Of a DNA stretch of 40,993 bases, positions 20,401 through 25,896 are shown piece by piece. Each line of letters opens with the position of its first letter. Position 1 is the first letter of the stretch. Both the position numbers and the translations under genes were made by a program. A model generated the notes under the pieces. That model ran no database searches. It was given only the letters and a program-made list of their open reading frames with translations, and was not told the origin of the DNA. The stretch is from Acidobacteriota bacterium (lineage in GTDB: Bacteria; Acidobacteriota; Thermoanaerobaculia; Gp7-AA8). The DNA lies in assembly GCA_019247495.1 (NCBI GenBank), contig JAFAOU010000012.1:1-40993 (forward strand), read 5' to 3'.

Positions 20401-22129
20401 TACGTTCAGCGTCACGCTCACCAGCACCGGATCGCAGTCGGTCACTGCGACCGACACGGTCACCGCATCAATCACCGGTACAGCCAACACCACCGTTGCT
20501 CCGCCGCCCGCCACGCACTTCAGCGTGACCGCTCCGGCGAACGTCACGAGCGGCGTGGCCTTCAACGTCACCGTTACCGCGCTCGATTCATCCCACGCGA
20601 CAGTGACCGGCTACACCGGCACGGTGCACTTCACCAGCTCCTCGGCGGGAACTCTCCCGACGGATTACACCTTCGTCGGCGGCGACAACGGTACGCACAC
20701 ATTCAGCGTCACGCTTACCAGCACCGGATCGCAGTCGGTCACCGCGACCGACACCGTCACCGCATCCATTACGGGCAGCGCAAATACCACCGTCAGCAAC
20801 GCACCGCCGCCGCCCGCTACCCATTTCAACGTCACCGCGCCGGTTAGCGTCACGCCCGGCACTCCATTCAGCGTCACCGTCACTGCGCTGGCTGCATCGA
20901 ACGCCACCGCCACCGGCTACACCGGCACGGTCCACTTCACCAGTTCCTCTGCCGGAACGCTCCCGGCCGACTACACCTTCGTCGCCGGCGACAGCGGCAC
21001 GCACACATTCAGCGTCACACTCAACTCCCCCGGTTCGCAGACGATCACCGCCACCGACACGGTGACGGCCTCGATCACTGGCACCGCGTCGACCACCGTC
21101 GTCTGCCCGCCGGGACCGGCCCCGACTGCGAACGCGTCGAACAGCGGCCCGGCCTGCGCGGGAACGGCCGTCAATCTCTTCGCCAGCGGGACCGGCTCGA
21201 TCTTCTCGTGGACCGGCCCCGGTGGCTTCACCTCCTCGCAGCAAAATCCGACCGGCATCACCGTCGCCGGCACCTACACCGTCACGGTGAGCAGCCCCGG
21301 CCCGTGCGGCGGCAGTGCGCAGGCCTCGACGACAGTCGTCATCAATCCATTGCCGTCCGCCACGATCACGGCGTCCGCCACCGTCTGCGGCTCTTCGACC
21401 GGCAACATCGCGTCCGTACCAAACGCCGGTGCCGGCGCGACGTACGCCTGGTCGATCACGAACGGTTCGATCACTGGCGGCAGCGGGACCGCCAGCATCA
21501 CCTACACCGCCGGCTCGTCAGGCGGAGTGCATCTTGCGGTCACCGTAACGACGGCGGCCGGTTGCAGCGCTGCCGGCAGCGCGGACGCTGCAGTCGCAAC
21601 ACGGCCGACCATCACCCTTCCGGCCACGATCAACGTCGCCTGTGGCGCGTCGTCCGTCAACATCCCCTTCACGCTGACCGGCATCGGACCGTGGAACGTC
21701 CTCTGGTCAGATGGAGTCTCGCAGAACGGCATCACTTCGCCTTCGTCGTCGCGCACCGTGACGGTGTCGGGCTCGATGGTGCTCAGCGCGATCGTCACTG
21801 ACGGGAGCTGCTCGAATGGCAGCGCGCCGGTTTCGATCAACGTCAGTTCGGCGCCGGTCATCACCACACAACCGGTCGGTCAGATCGTTCAGCCGTCGCA
21901 GAACGCTACGTTCACCGTCGTCGCCAGCGGCGCGAACCTGCACTATCAATGGTTCGTGAAGCACGCGAACGGCGCCACGCTCGCCGTCGGAACTGACTCG
22001 CCGTCCTACACCACGAACCCCGAGGGGAACGCGATGTGGTTCGTGCGGGTGACGAATACGTGCGGCAGCGTCGATTCCGAGCGGGTCACCGCGCTGGTCG
22101 TCACGCCGCGCCGTCGCCCTTCGCACTAA
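11414..22129 (+). CDS. giant secreted multidomain protein: Ig-like repeats, lamin-tail, FnIII, ComEC-like metallo-beta-lactamase, OB-fold-like modules
   Basis: 3571 residues from ATG 11414, chosen for AGGAGAG just upstream and a textbook signal peptide (about 1-26, ending GMANA). Approximate layout: 28-355 beta-rich, possibly propeller-like; 364-1236 eight Ig-like repeats; 1238-1415 lamin-tail domain (VVISQVYGGGG, FIELFNPTG, LTGWSVQYSS); 1424-1638 two beta modules with LYDDGTNGD and LFDNGTNGD; 1639-1731 FnIII; 1734-2066 metallo-beta-lactamase domain of the ComEC type with IDIGQGAS, THYHIDHDDG, SGDMTGG and EYDHHGS; 2093-2186 Ig-like; 2188-2631 two OB-fold-like modules (YIQDATGG, YIQDSTAG); 2632-2736 Ig-like; 2737-3233 five further repeats; 3234-3571 PKD/Ig-like modules. 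The HxHxDH ligands are intact, so an extracellular hydrolase acting on nucleic acid or phosphoesters is plausible but inferred. No sorting signal is visible at the C-terminus. Confidence 0.88.
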   Translation: MKNRSVAVRILAFGLTVLAMAGMANAASFTPGNIVVYRIGTGAAAITAAAQAVFLDEYTPAGVLVQSIAMPTSVVGLQRALTTNGTSTAEGLMTRSADGAYLMLPGYDAAPGTTVPAAGVNRVVGRVDSLGNVDTSTTEAGTSGNMRGAASTNGTTIWLTTSAAGIRATTFGSTAAATQLSTTVANIRAASVFGGQLYISSASGTFQGISTPGSGTPTTSGQTTVGLPGFPTTAGPSPYEFFFADLDATVAGLDTIYLADDRATGSGGGLQKWTFDGTTWTLRGTLTAGLTSGLRGLAGSVSGTNVTLYATDASGSLNKIVTVTDTSGAAAAPTGTFTTVATAGTNKLFRGIGLVPVSLSPAPTVSSIVRVNGSPTNAASVDYTVTFSQAVTGVDATDFTFTLTGGVTGASVTGVSGSGTTYTVTVNTGTGSGTLRLDVTDNDSIVTGTTPLGGAGAGNGSFTTGEVYTLDKTAPSATSINRASTNPTNAASVNFTVTFSEAVTGVAAGNFTPAMTGVSGASVGTPTTANNIVWTVPVNTGSGDGTLGLDLTSTSGITDAVGNPLSGTRVSDQAYTIDKTPPSVVSITRVNGNPTAAANVDYTVTFTEPVFNVDNADFAITATGVTGAAVTGVTGSGATRTVTVSTGTGATGTIRLDVIASPTIADGVGNAETTGFTTGEVYNVDRNAPSVSSVVRVSGTPSNAASVSFTVTFSSDVTGVDSTDFQATMGGGVTGATVGTVTPINASVYTVAVNTGSGDGTIRLDVLNNGSIQSPTAVPLTGGTFTTGEVYTIDKTAPAVSSIVRVEADPTKLAVVHFTATFSESVTGVSASTFALAPTGPAGTSITGVTGSGTTYTVTANTGSGDGTLGLNAVADAAVLDAAGNAFTAPFTGQLFTVDKTAPTVVSINRANADPTAAASVAYTVTFSESVTGVDAGDFSITSAGPTGTSVGTVTGGGTTWTVNVNTGSGDGTLHLDLTDNDSIADAATNPLGGTGAGNGNATGQTYTIDKNAPTVVSINRVGGASTAAASVSWTVTFSESVTGVDAGDFALVNGGGVSGTSLTGVTGSGTTWTVSANSGSGDGTLGLNLTDNDTIVETAGLGTALGGPGAGNGNFTGQVFTLDHTAPSVVSIVRASTNPTAAATVQFTVTFSEAVTGVGTADFAVAATGVSGAGVNTVTGSGTTYTVTISTGTGSGTAGLNLVDDDSIIDAVGNPLGGAGAGNGNFTGEIYTVNRAPSTHVVISQVYGGGGNSGATFKNDFIELFNPTGSTVDLTGWSVQYSSATGSGWSTGLTTLSGSIAPGHYYLVQEAVGAGGTVNLPTPDATGTTAMSGTAGKVALVNQSAALSGTCPTGITIIDFIGYGTTANCSESAPTANLSNTTSASRIDNGCTDTDHNNTDFTLGTVNPRNSASPSWSCGGLVGNGTATPSTVSATGTTLLKVTVTPGQSPASTGITAIADLTPIGGSATQTLYDDGTNGDVTIGDNVFSFSATVGAATTSGSKVLNVSLADAQTRTGAATITLNVLGATNPTGSGNASPASVAPTQSSLLTVVVTPGQNPTSSGITASVNLTSIGGSSSQALFDNGTNGDVTPGDGTFSYNATVANGTTLGAKSLPVTILDAQSRIGSASISLTVQSATAPPAPLNLVATPGNAQVSLTWGASAGATGYNVYRSTTSGFYTSPLASNVATANYTDNTVANGTTYYYIVKASNGTEESGPSNEASALPAAPQPAAGAKIYFIDIGQGASTLIVSPTGKTLLVDGGPTGQGNAKIVPLLATLGINTIDYTILTHYHIDHDDGLLEVINAGKVAGTAYDNGDTAPLIPPNFSTSPTSTYGTYARYLSAISSHPSVTRVRPEDVGGSLAGTVIDLGGGMKATILEQGGKLLSGGSVAIDNSDLNTESIATLIEYNNFDFLVSGDMTGGGSTSTAKTPDVETFVAQLAGDVDVVEYDHHGSTTANNPRFLKALKAEAAVAEIGYTNTFGHPNRETVNKYLNKPVTSGATYGGTALPNPGGGPVSYQTDPSPASDDRVSRQGYSGAAPANAGNGTILLKTDGTTSFTMESFEDGGVRLSPAQHAFSLDATGAGITTNFPPTVIPSISPVVPLSTDTVTVQAMVNDKEDPISAVTLTYALNGAAQAPVPMTLNAGFYEATIAAQPNGTRVDYTVTATAGGKSTAYSSGYFAGTTPIATLRVLDSLGEPLYLDYAARIAGTATSDTNVFSVGTNDDYIQDATGGINIWRTLQPTVPAIQTIASGNTYTVAGRIGELAGRFHLETTPPFASNTTPYTITQTGSATVTPAVRTIAQINANPEGIEAQLVQINNCTVTSGTISSSSAADSFLTISDGTGTFQIKIDKDTNIPGMATPSGAFSVTGIIQQDDFLRPFDSGYNIAPRSRADLGGSNPSGPGLISIAAARIDVDAGGNSPGDYVPDLLNSTVHVQGVVTSINFRASSGTGIEYYIQDSTAGVDVFSTAQTRSLNIGDSVDVIATVKQFNGLTEIDPGATTTNLSLLAPGTLPAVTPQLTTASQLGDSGIGEPLEGLLVRLNNITLTTPPATWVASTNYAFTDASGSCGTCTIRISPSSNLVGQPAPAGAFSIIGLLGQFDSAAPFDSGYQIFPRSTSDILPAVPATASISSTAGTPQSATVGTPFAQQLQATVRDGGNAPISGAGVTFTAPGSGASGTFSNGTTTASVITDGSGIATSPVFTANATAGSYLVSAANGSFTTTFSLTNLAQSATHFSVTAPANVTSGVAFNVTVTALNASNAVVTNYAGTVHFSSGSNGSLPADYTFIAGDNGTHTFSATLTTPGAQQIDVGDGSISGSANTTVAPPPATHFTVTAPANVTSGVAFSVTVTALDASNATVPSYTGTVHFTSSSAGTLPTDYTFVGGDNGAHTFSVTLTSTGSQSVTATDTVTASITGTANTTVAPPPATHFSVTAPANVTSGVAFNVTVTALDASNATVTGYTGTVHFTSSSAGTLPADYTFVVGDNGAHTFSVTLTSTGSQSVTATDTVTASITGTANTTVAPPPATHFSVTAPANVTSGVAFNVTVTALDSSHATVTGYTGTVHFTSSSAGTLPTDYTFVGGDNGTHTFSVTLTSTGSQSVTATDTVTASITGSANTTVSNAPPPPATHFNVTAPVSVTPGTPFSVTVTALAASNATATGYTGTVHFTSSSAGTLPADYTFVAGDSGTHTFSVTLNSPGSQTITATDTVTASITGTASTTVVCPPGPAPTANASNSGPACAGTAVNLFASGTGSIFSWTGPGGFTSSQQNPTGITVAGTYTVTVSSPGPCGGSAQASTTVVINPLPSATITASATVCGSSTGNIASVPNAGAGATYAWSITNGSITGGSGTASITYTAGSSGGVHLAVTVTTAAGCSAAGSADAAVATRPTITLPATINVACGASSVNIPFTLTGIGPWNVLWSDGVSQNGITSPSSSRTVTVSGSMVLSAIVTDGSCSNGSAPVSINVSSAPVITTQPVGQIVQPSQNATFTVVASGANLHYQWFVKHANGATLAVGTDSPSYTTNPEGNAMWFVRVTNTCGSVDSERVTALVVTPRRRPSH
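12505..15120 (+). repeat. eight tandem ~108-residue Ig-like repeats in the giant gene
   Basis: Copies begin near 12505, 12835, 13155, 13480, 13805, 14120, 14455 and 14795, each with VxSIxRxxxxP, then (F/Y)TVTFSExVTGV, a GTG/GSGDGTL motif and a closing TIDKTAP or similar. The period is about 325 nt. The pattern fits bacterial Ig-like adhesin stalk modules. Confidence 0.8.
19621..21110 (+). repeat. five tandem ~99-residue repeats in the giant gene
   Basis: Copies start near 19624, 19915, 20212, 20509 and 20815, each opening ATHFxVTAPxxVT and containing YTGTVHFTSSSAGTLP and a DYTF motif. Copies two to four are spaced exactly 297 nt and are almost identical at the DNA level, including silent positions; copies one and five are more diverged. 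This indicates recent duplication or gene conversion. Confidence 0.85.
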
Positions 22130-22136
22130 CAGGCAT

Positions 22137-22955
22137 TCATCGTGACGCCGGAGTCCACACGGACTCCGGCGTCAGGCGTTGCTGAAACAACCATTTCCAA
22201 AGCTCCGCGTCGCCGTACGCGCGGTCCCACGAGTTGTGGCCGGCGCCCGCGAATTCGACGAGCTTCGCATCCGCGTTCTCATTCTTCAGCGCCTCGGCCA
22301 TGCGCCGCGATTCCATCACCGGAATGACCGGATCGGCATCGCCGTGAAACATGCGGATCGGAAGATGCCGCAGCGCATGCGCAGTGAACGCGTACGGATC
22401 GTCCTTCCCCATCGTCAGCGGCGATTGCTGCACGGCAGTTGTCGTCTCATGCGGCAGCAGTCCGCCGCAAACGATCACCAGCGCGGCGAAGGTGTGGGGA
22501 TGCGCAAGCGCGAGATGCCACGTTCCGTAGCCCCCCATCGACAGCCCGGTGAGATAGATGCGCGATCGATCGCCGTGGAACTCGTTGACGCTCTGTTCGA
22601 GCGCGGCCATCGCCGCGTCGGCGGGATCGCCGAGCCAGCGCGAATCGGCCGGCGCCTGCGGGAAAACGGCGATGGCCGGAACGCGATCGGGATTGGCGCG
22701 GATCGCTGCGGCGACACCAATCTGCGTCGACTTCAAACCGTCCGCCCCGCGTTCGCCGGAGCCATGCAGAAAGAGGATCACCGGCCAGCTCTTCGACGCG
22801 TCGAACGCGCGCGGCACGTACACCGTGTACGGGTAGGCTGTCCCGCGGACGGTCACGGAACGAATCAGAAATCCAGTTTCATTCGGCGTCATCGTGCGGC
22901 AGGAGAGTAACGCGGCGCACGCAAGTAACGGCAGGCTGTGCAGTCGAATGCGCAC
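22137..22955 (-). CDS. secreted alpha/beta hydrolase (feruloyl/PHB-depolymerase-like esterase), probable lipoprotein
   Basis: 272 residues from GTG 22955. The frame extends five codons further to a TTG, but TATCCT (22962-22967) ends 6 nt before the GTG, which argues for the GTG. The N-terminus RIRLHSLPLLACAALLSC is a signal with possible lipoboxes (LLAC or LLSC). The fold is alpha/beta hydrolase with an oxyanion region LFLHGSGERG, nucleophile elbow GLSMGGYG, acid in GDADPVIP and catalytic His in GAGHNSW. It resembles predicted peptidases/esterases of the polyhydroxybutyrate depolymerase group; the substrate is unknown. It converges on the giant gene, with stops 7 bp apart. Confidence 0.85.
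   Translation of the reverse strand: MRIRLHSLPLLACAALLSCRTMTPNETGFLIRSVTVRGTAYPYTVYVPRAFDASKSWPVILFLHGSGERGADGLKSTQIGVAAAIRANPDRVPAIAVFPQAPADSRWLGDPADAAMAALEQSVNEFHGDRSRIYLTGLSMGGYGTWHLALAHPHTFAALVIVCGGLLPHETTTAVQQSPLTMGKDDPYAFTAHALRHLPIRMFHGDADPVIPVMESRRMAEALKNENADAKLVEFAGAGHNSWDRAYGDAELWKWLFQQRLTPESVWTPASR
22144..22173. terminator. perfect 13-bp hairpin after the giant gene
   Basis: GACGCCGGAGTCC, a 4-nt ACAC loop, and GGACTCCGGCGTC form a perfect stem 14 nt after the giant gene's TAA and inside the last codons of the convergent esterase. There is no T-tract on either strand, so it is terminator-like rather than a canonical intrinsic terminator. Confidence 0.55.
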
Positions 22956-22961
22956 GCGCGG

Positions 22962-22967
22962 AGGATA
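22962..22967 (-). promoter_or_regulatory. candidate -10 element (TATCCT), leaderless esterase start
   Basis: Minus-strand TATCCT is followed by six bases (CCGCGC) and then the GTG at 22955. Transcription starting 6-7 nt after the hexamer would begin at the start codon. Confidence 0.45.
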
Positions 22968-23016
22968 CAACTTCGCTTCAATTGCGCATTCGGCCGCACG
23001 CGCGACTCCTTTGCTT

Positions 23017-23022
23017 TACAAT
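23017..23022 (+). promoter_or_regulatory. candidate -10 element (TACAAT), leaderless YbjN-like start
   Basis: TACAAT is followed by six bases (CGCCGC) and then GTG at 23029 and ATG at 23032. There is no ribosome binding site. This is the clearest leaderless-type start in the window. Confidence 0.5.
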
Positions 23023-23028
23023 CGCCGC

Positions 23029-23541
23029 GTGATGGGTTCGAAGCGCGAGAAAGCATTCAACACGGCCTGCCAGGAAGAGGTCTACCGGCAGGTGAAGGCG
23101 TATCTCGATGAGTTGGTCGACGAACATTTCGACGACGCCGAGCACTGCGACTTCTATCTGAAGTACGGCTCCACGGTCCTCGAGATCTCGATCGATCCAT
23201 ACCAGGAAGACGACGCCGTCATCGAGGTCCTCGCGTTCTGCGTGCAGGGCGTCGAGCCGTCGTTCGAGCTGATGTCCGAGTTGATGAAGGTCAACGCCGA
23301 GGTGCCGCTCGGCGCATTCAGCATGGTCGGCGAACATGTCTTCTTCTCGCACTCATTCCTCGGGCGGCGGCTTCGTCCGGAGCAACTCATTGCCTCCCTT
23401 GACGTCGTTGCAAATGTCTCCGACGAATACGACGAGAAGCTCGTGTCGAAGTACGGCGGCGAGACCGCCATCGACCGTTTGCGCAGCGGCGGCCTCCGTC
23501 CCCCGGTCCAGCTCGCCGCGCGAAAGGCGGACAGTAATTGA
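23029..23541 (+). CDS. YbjN / type III chaperone-like domain protein
   Basis: 170 residues from GTG 23029, or 169 from the adjacent ATG 23032; the upstream extension of the frame overlaps the divergent esterase. The fold signature is that of YbjN-like proteins: a helix (EEVYRQVKAYLDELVDEHF), a beta meander with FYLKYGSTVLEISI and AVIEVLAFCVQGV, then a long helix ELMSELMKVNAEVPLGAF followed by strands. It is cytoplasmic and acidic. The family resembles type III secretion chaperones in fold, but its role here is unknown. The gene is followed 35 nt later by a secreted-protein gene on the same strand. Confidence 0.7.
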   Translation: MMGSKREKAFNTACQEEVYRQVKAYLDELVDEHFDDAEHCDFYLKYGSTVLEISIDPYQEDDAVIEVLAFCVQGVEPSFELMSELMKVNAEVPLGAFSMVGEHVFFSHSFLGRRLRPEQLIASLDVVANVSDEYDEKLVSKYGGETAIDRLRSGGLRPPVQLAARKADSN

Positions 23542-23576
23542 CTCGTGCGGCATACCGCTTGCTGTTTCATGGCGAT

Positions 23577-24212
23577 ATGACCACGCGATTTTCTTCAGCC
23601 GCATCAGCGCTTCTGATCTGCGGCGCGCTTCTGACGCATTGCACCGGCGGCCAGGAAAGCAGCGCCGCCGAAGAACAGGCGCCGAAGAAAAACGGCATCG
23701 CCGCGACAACAACCTCACCCGCCGAAACGACCGCACAGCCTGCGCAGGTCGATGCGAAAGCGGCGCTGAAATCGATCAGCCCCGCCATTCCGATCTACGC
23801 CGGCGCGCGCTACCGCGACGACCTCACCCGGCGCGACTCGGTGATGATCCGCAACCAGTACGGTCCCACCGCCGAGGTCTACACGCTGGCCACGGATGAC
23901 TCGTTCCCGCAGGTCTACCACTACTACACGACGTACCTCGCGCAGTTCCGCGCCTTCCCCGCGCAGTCGCCGTATCCGGCTCCGCAGACTTGGCGCACGC
24001 TCGAGGTGCAGCTCAATCAGGCCATGCAGGACCCATTCATCCCCGGCGACATGCTCAAGCCTGGCGACAAGCAGGTCACGCTGCAGGTTGCAGAAACCGA
24101 GGCCGAGCCGAAGACGGTGATCCGCTACGTCGTCACGCCAAAGCCGATTGCGTCGGCCGAGGTGCAGAGCCCGAAACCGGCTGCCGCGGCGAACGCGTTT
24201 GACAGAGAGTGA
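23577..24212 (+). CDS. secreted or lipid-anchored hypothetical protein
   Basis: 211 residues from ATG 23577; an in-frame TTG at 23538 overlaps the previous stop and is less likely. The N-terminus (TTRFSSAASALLICGALLTHC) is signal-like, with a cysteine in a poor lipobox (His at -1), followed by a low-complexity S/A/E/T/P linker. The mature domain starts with IPIYAGARYRDD and contains EVYTLATDDSFPQVYHYY and VQLNQAMQDPF. It looks like a small alpha/beta domain in which a time- or position-like series is read (Y-P-G-A and DDS motifs), seen in other secreted hypotheticals; I cannot name the family. TTTCAT lies 6 nt before the ATG. Confidence 0.6.
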   Translation: MTTRFSSAASALLICGALLTHCTGGQESSAAEEQAPKKNGIAATTTSPAETTAQPAQVDAKAALKSISPAIPIYAGARYRDDLTRRDSVMIRNQYGPTAEVYTLATDDSFPQVYHYYTTYLAQFRAFPAQSPYPAPQTWRTLEVQLNQAMQDPFIPGDMLKPGDKQVTLQVAETEAEPKTVIRYVVTPKPIASAEVQSPKPAAAANAFDRE

Positions 24213-24247
24213 CTTCGGTCGTATTGCAGCCGGACGTTTGATATCGC

Positions 24248-25075
24248 ATGTACCCGTGGCGCCGCATCGTCATCCCTACCGATTTCTCGACGGCCGCTGA
24301 ATGGTCGTTCGATTCGGCAGTGCAACTGGCCGGCGCGACCGGCGCGGAACTGGTCATCCTGCACGTCCGCTCCACGCGCACGTCCAATCCTGATGAGCTT
24401 CGCTTTCCTGCCGACGATGCGCTCTACGCGTACGCCGAGCAGCACGAGCTGGAGAAGTTGCGCGATCACGCTCGCCGCCGGAACGCGGACGTTGCCACGC
24501 GTCTCGTGGTCCAGCGCGCTCCCGACGCCGGTGCGGCAATCTGCCAAACCGCGATCGAGGAGAATGCAGATCTGATCGTCATCTCCACGCATGCCCGGCA
24601 TCACGTCGCTCACCTGATCATCGGCTCGACGACGCTGAACGTCCTTTCGGGCGCGCCGGTGCCGGTGCTGGCGATCCGCTACGGCATCCAGCGGCGTCGC
24701 GGATTCGGACGGATCCTCGTTCCCGTACATCTAAACCAGCGTTCGACCGTCGCCGCGTCGCTTGCGGCCGCAATCGCGAAGCGGGAGAACGCCGAAGTCC
24801 ATCTGATGATCGTCTGCAACGACGGAAACCGCGTTCCCGCGGACGCGCTCATCGGCGAGATGACGGCGGACCTCTTCGCGGGCGTGAACGTGAAGCCGGT
24901 GGTGTTACAGGGGAAAGACATCGATGCCGAGCTGGTGCGCTACGCGCGCGGCGCCGACGCCGACGCGCTCTTCCTCAACGCCGCGGCCAACGAGATCAGC
25001 GTACGGAAGAAGGACATCATCCGGCAGGTGGACGCCCCGGTGATGCTGGTTCCCGCCGCCCCGCCCGTTTCCTGA
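24248..25075 (+). CDS. tandem universal stress protein (two UspA domains)
   Basis: 275 residues. The first Usp domain covers about 4-147 (RIVIPTDFSTAAEWSFDSA, LVILHV, ADLIVISTHA, GAPVPVLAI) and the second about 154-272 (FGRILVPVHLNQRSTVAA, DADALFLNAA, DAPVMLVP). The ATP loop of domain one keeps IIGSTTLNVL, but the preceding GxxG is replaced (HARHH where HGRTG is usual); domain two lacks the glycines. Nucleotide binding is therefore uncertain. The protein is cytoplasmic. The ATG at 24248 lies 35 nt after the previous gene. The TGA is immediately followed by an A/T-rich hairpin. Confidence 0.88.
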   Translation: MYPWRRIVIPTDFSTAAEWSFDSAVQLAGATGAELVILHVRSTRTSNPDELRFPADDALYAYAEQHELEKLRDHARRRNADVATRLVVQRAPDAGAAICQTAIEENADLIVISTHARHHVAHLIIGSTTLNVLSGAPVPVLAIRYGIQRRRGFGRILVPVHLNQRSTVAASLAAAIAKRENAEVHLMIVCNDGNRVPADALIGEMTADLFAGVNVKPVVLQGKDIDAELVRYARGADADALFLNAAANEISVRKKDIIRQVDAPVMLVPAAPPVS

Positions 25076-25097
25076 CTCAAAAAAAACTTTTTTGAGT
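25075..25097. terminator. A/T-rich hairpin terminator after the Usp gene
   Basis: ACTCAAAAAA (25075-25084), loop AAC, TTTTTTGAGT (25088-25097): a perfect 10-bp stem that begins at the last base of the stop codon. Its T6 run lies in the stem, so it could act on either strand. Confidence 0.65.
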
Positions 25098-25113
25098 GGG
25101 GGGTAGGGATTTC

Positions 25114-25145
25114 CCGGTTCCGGGACACTCCTAGTACGGAACCGG
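25114..25145 (+). promoter_or_regulatory. operator-like inverted repeat upstream of the plus-strand RHH gene
   Basis: CCGGTTCCG (25114-25122) and CGGAACCGG (25137-25145) are exact reverse complements separated by 14 nt that include a TAGTAC hexamer. The right arm ends 2 nt before the ATG at 25148. Its placement over the presumed promoter fits autoregulation by a ribbon-helix-helix protein (inference). Confidence 0.5.
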
Positions 25146-25147
25146 TT

Positions 25148-25432
25148 ATGAAACTCGCATCGATGAATGGAAGTGTCGCCGGGCAGGACCCGGCGACAGA
25201 GACGATTTTCCTCTCGCAACGGCACGCTTCGTTCTTGGCGAAGATGTCGGGCGAGATCAACCCCGAGATGCCGAAGGCATTCGGGTGGCCTCATGCAATC
25301 CGCACGATTCTCGACCGCATCGAGGAGAGCAAGATCGATCTCACTGTTGCAAGCAGTGAGTATGAAATCGCTCAACTCGCGGCAGGCGAACTGCGCGCGA
25401 AAAACCGGAGGCGAACAGCATCCCGCGCTTAG
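25148..25432 (+). CDS. small ribbon-helix-helix-like protein
   Basis: 94 residues. After a flexible N-terminus, the segment TIFLSQRHASFLAKMSGEI has the strand-then-helix look of a CopG/RHH domain, followed by a second helix HAIRTILDRIEES. It aligns without gaps over about 60 residues with the convergent gene product: shared T..L..RH...L, I at the same position, IR before the second helix, and DL...S at the end. So the two are related. The function is probably DNA binding, but no toxin is adjacent. Its TAG overlaps the TAA of that gene. Confidence 0.6.
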   Translation: MKLASMNGSVAGQDPATETIFLSQRHASFLAKMSGEINPEMPKAFGWPHAIRTILDRIEESKIDLTVASSEYEIAQLAAGELRAKNRRRTASRA

Positions 25433-25440
25433 CGGGTTTT
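25422..25440 (+). terminator. intrinsic terminator overlapping the convergent stop codons
   Basis: CCCGC (25422-25426), loop GCTTA, GCGGG (25432-25436), then TTTT. It would end plus-strand transcription from the RHH-like gene; the loop contains both stop codons. Confidence 0.55.
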
Positions 25441-25707
25441 CCGATTCTTCATCGGCGATCCGGTCAGGAGCTCAACTAGCGATCCGATCGAATCCGCCTG
25501 TGAAAGATCGACGTTGCTCTGGAAAGCAGCTTCGATCAATCCTCGGATGATTTCCGCGCGGCTGATTGCCTTGCCATGCTTCAAACGGATGTCGATGGCC
25601 AGACGATCGAGATACGCGACGTGCCGATCCAACAGGACGACTGTGATCTTCGCCCAGGGCTCGGTGTGAACAATGGGTCTCCCGCGGTTGCTTTTTACTG
25701 GTTGCAC
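25429..25707 (-). CDS. ribbon-helix-helix (CopG-like) DNA-binding protein
   Basis: 92 residues from GTG 25707, with a GGAG site about seven bases upstream. The core is KITVVLLDRHVAYLDRLAI (strand and first helix), then a short insertion, then ISRAEIIRGLIEAAF (second helix), the usual RHH arrangement with the S-R-x-E-I-I-R signature. The N-terminus is basic. It is expected to bind DNA as a dimer. It is a paralogue of the convergent gene at 25148-25432. A palindrome with a possible -10 (TACACT, 25749-25754) lies upstream, suggesting autoregulation. Confidence 0.7.
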   Translation of the reverse strand: MQPVKSNRGRPIVHTEPWAKITVVLLDRHVAYLDRLAIDIRLKHGKAISRAEIIRGLIEAAFQSNVDLSQADSIGSLVELLTGSPMKNRKTR

Positions 25708-25730
25708 TCGTTCTCCTCTCTACGGTTTTG

Positions 25731-25780
25731 GATGGACAAACCGCGGACAGTGTAATGCCGTCCGGGCATCCGCGTCCATC
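25731..25780 (-). promoter_or_regulatory. palindromic region upstream of the minus-strand RHH gene
   Basis: GATGGAC (25731-25737) pairs with GTCCATC (25774-25780) and CGCGGA (25742-25747) with TCCGCG (25769-25774); an inner ATGCC-GTCCG-GGCAT hairpin lies at 25755-25769. A minus-strand TACACT (25749-25754) is enclosed. The remaining 116 bp to the ABC permease stop (25781-25896) show nothing recognisable. Confidence 0.4.
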
Positions 25781-25896
25781 TGTATTTAAAGACTGAACAG
25801 CTTAAGTGAACGATTCTGGCGCGAAGGGGAGTCGCCTGGAAATCTTACGCGCTCTCTCCCTCCGCCGCAAAGCCAAATTCGCAGCGTGTGCCGCGC

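Noticed and set aside
19621..21110. CRISPR-like regular spacing of near-identical DNA
   Set aside because: The 297-nt units are in frame and encode protein repeats; there are no short direct repeats with unique spacers.
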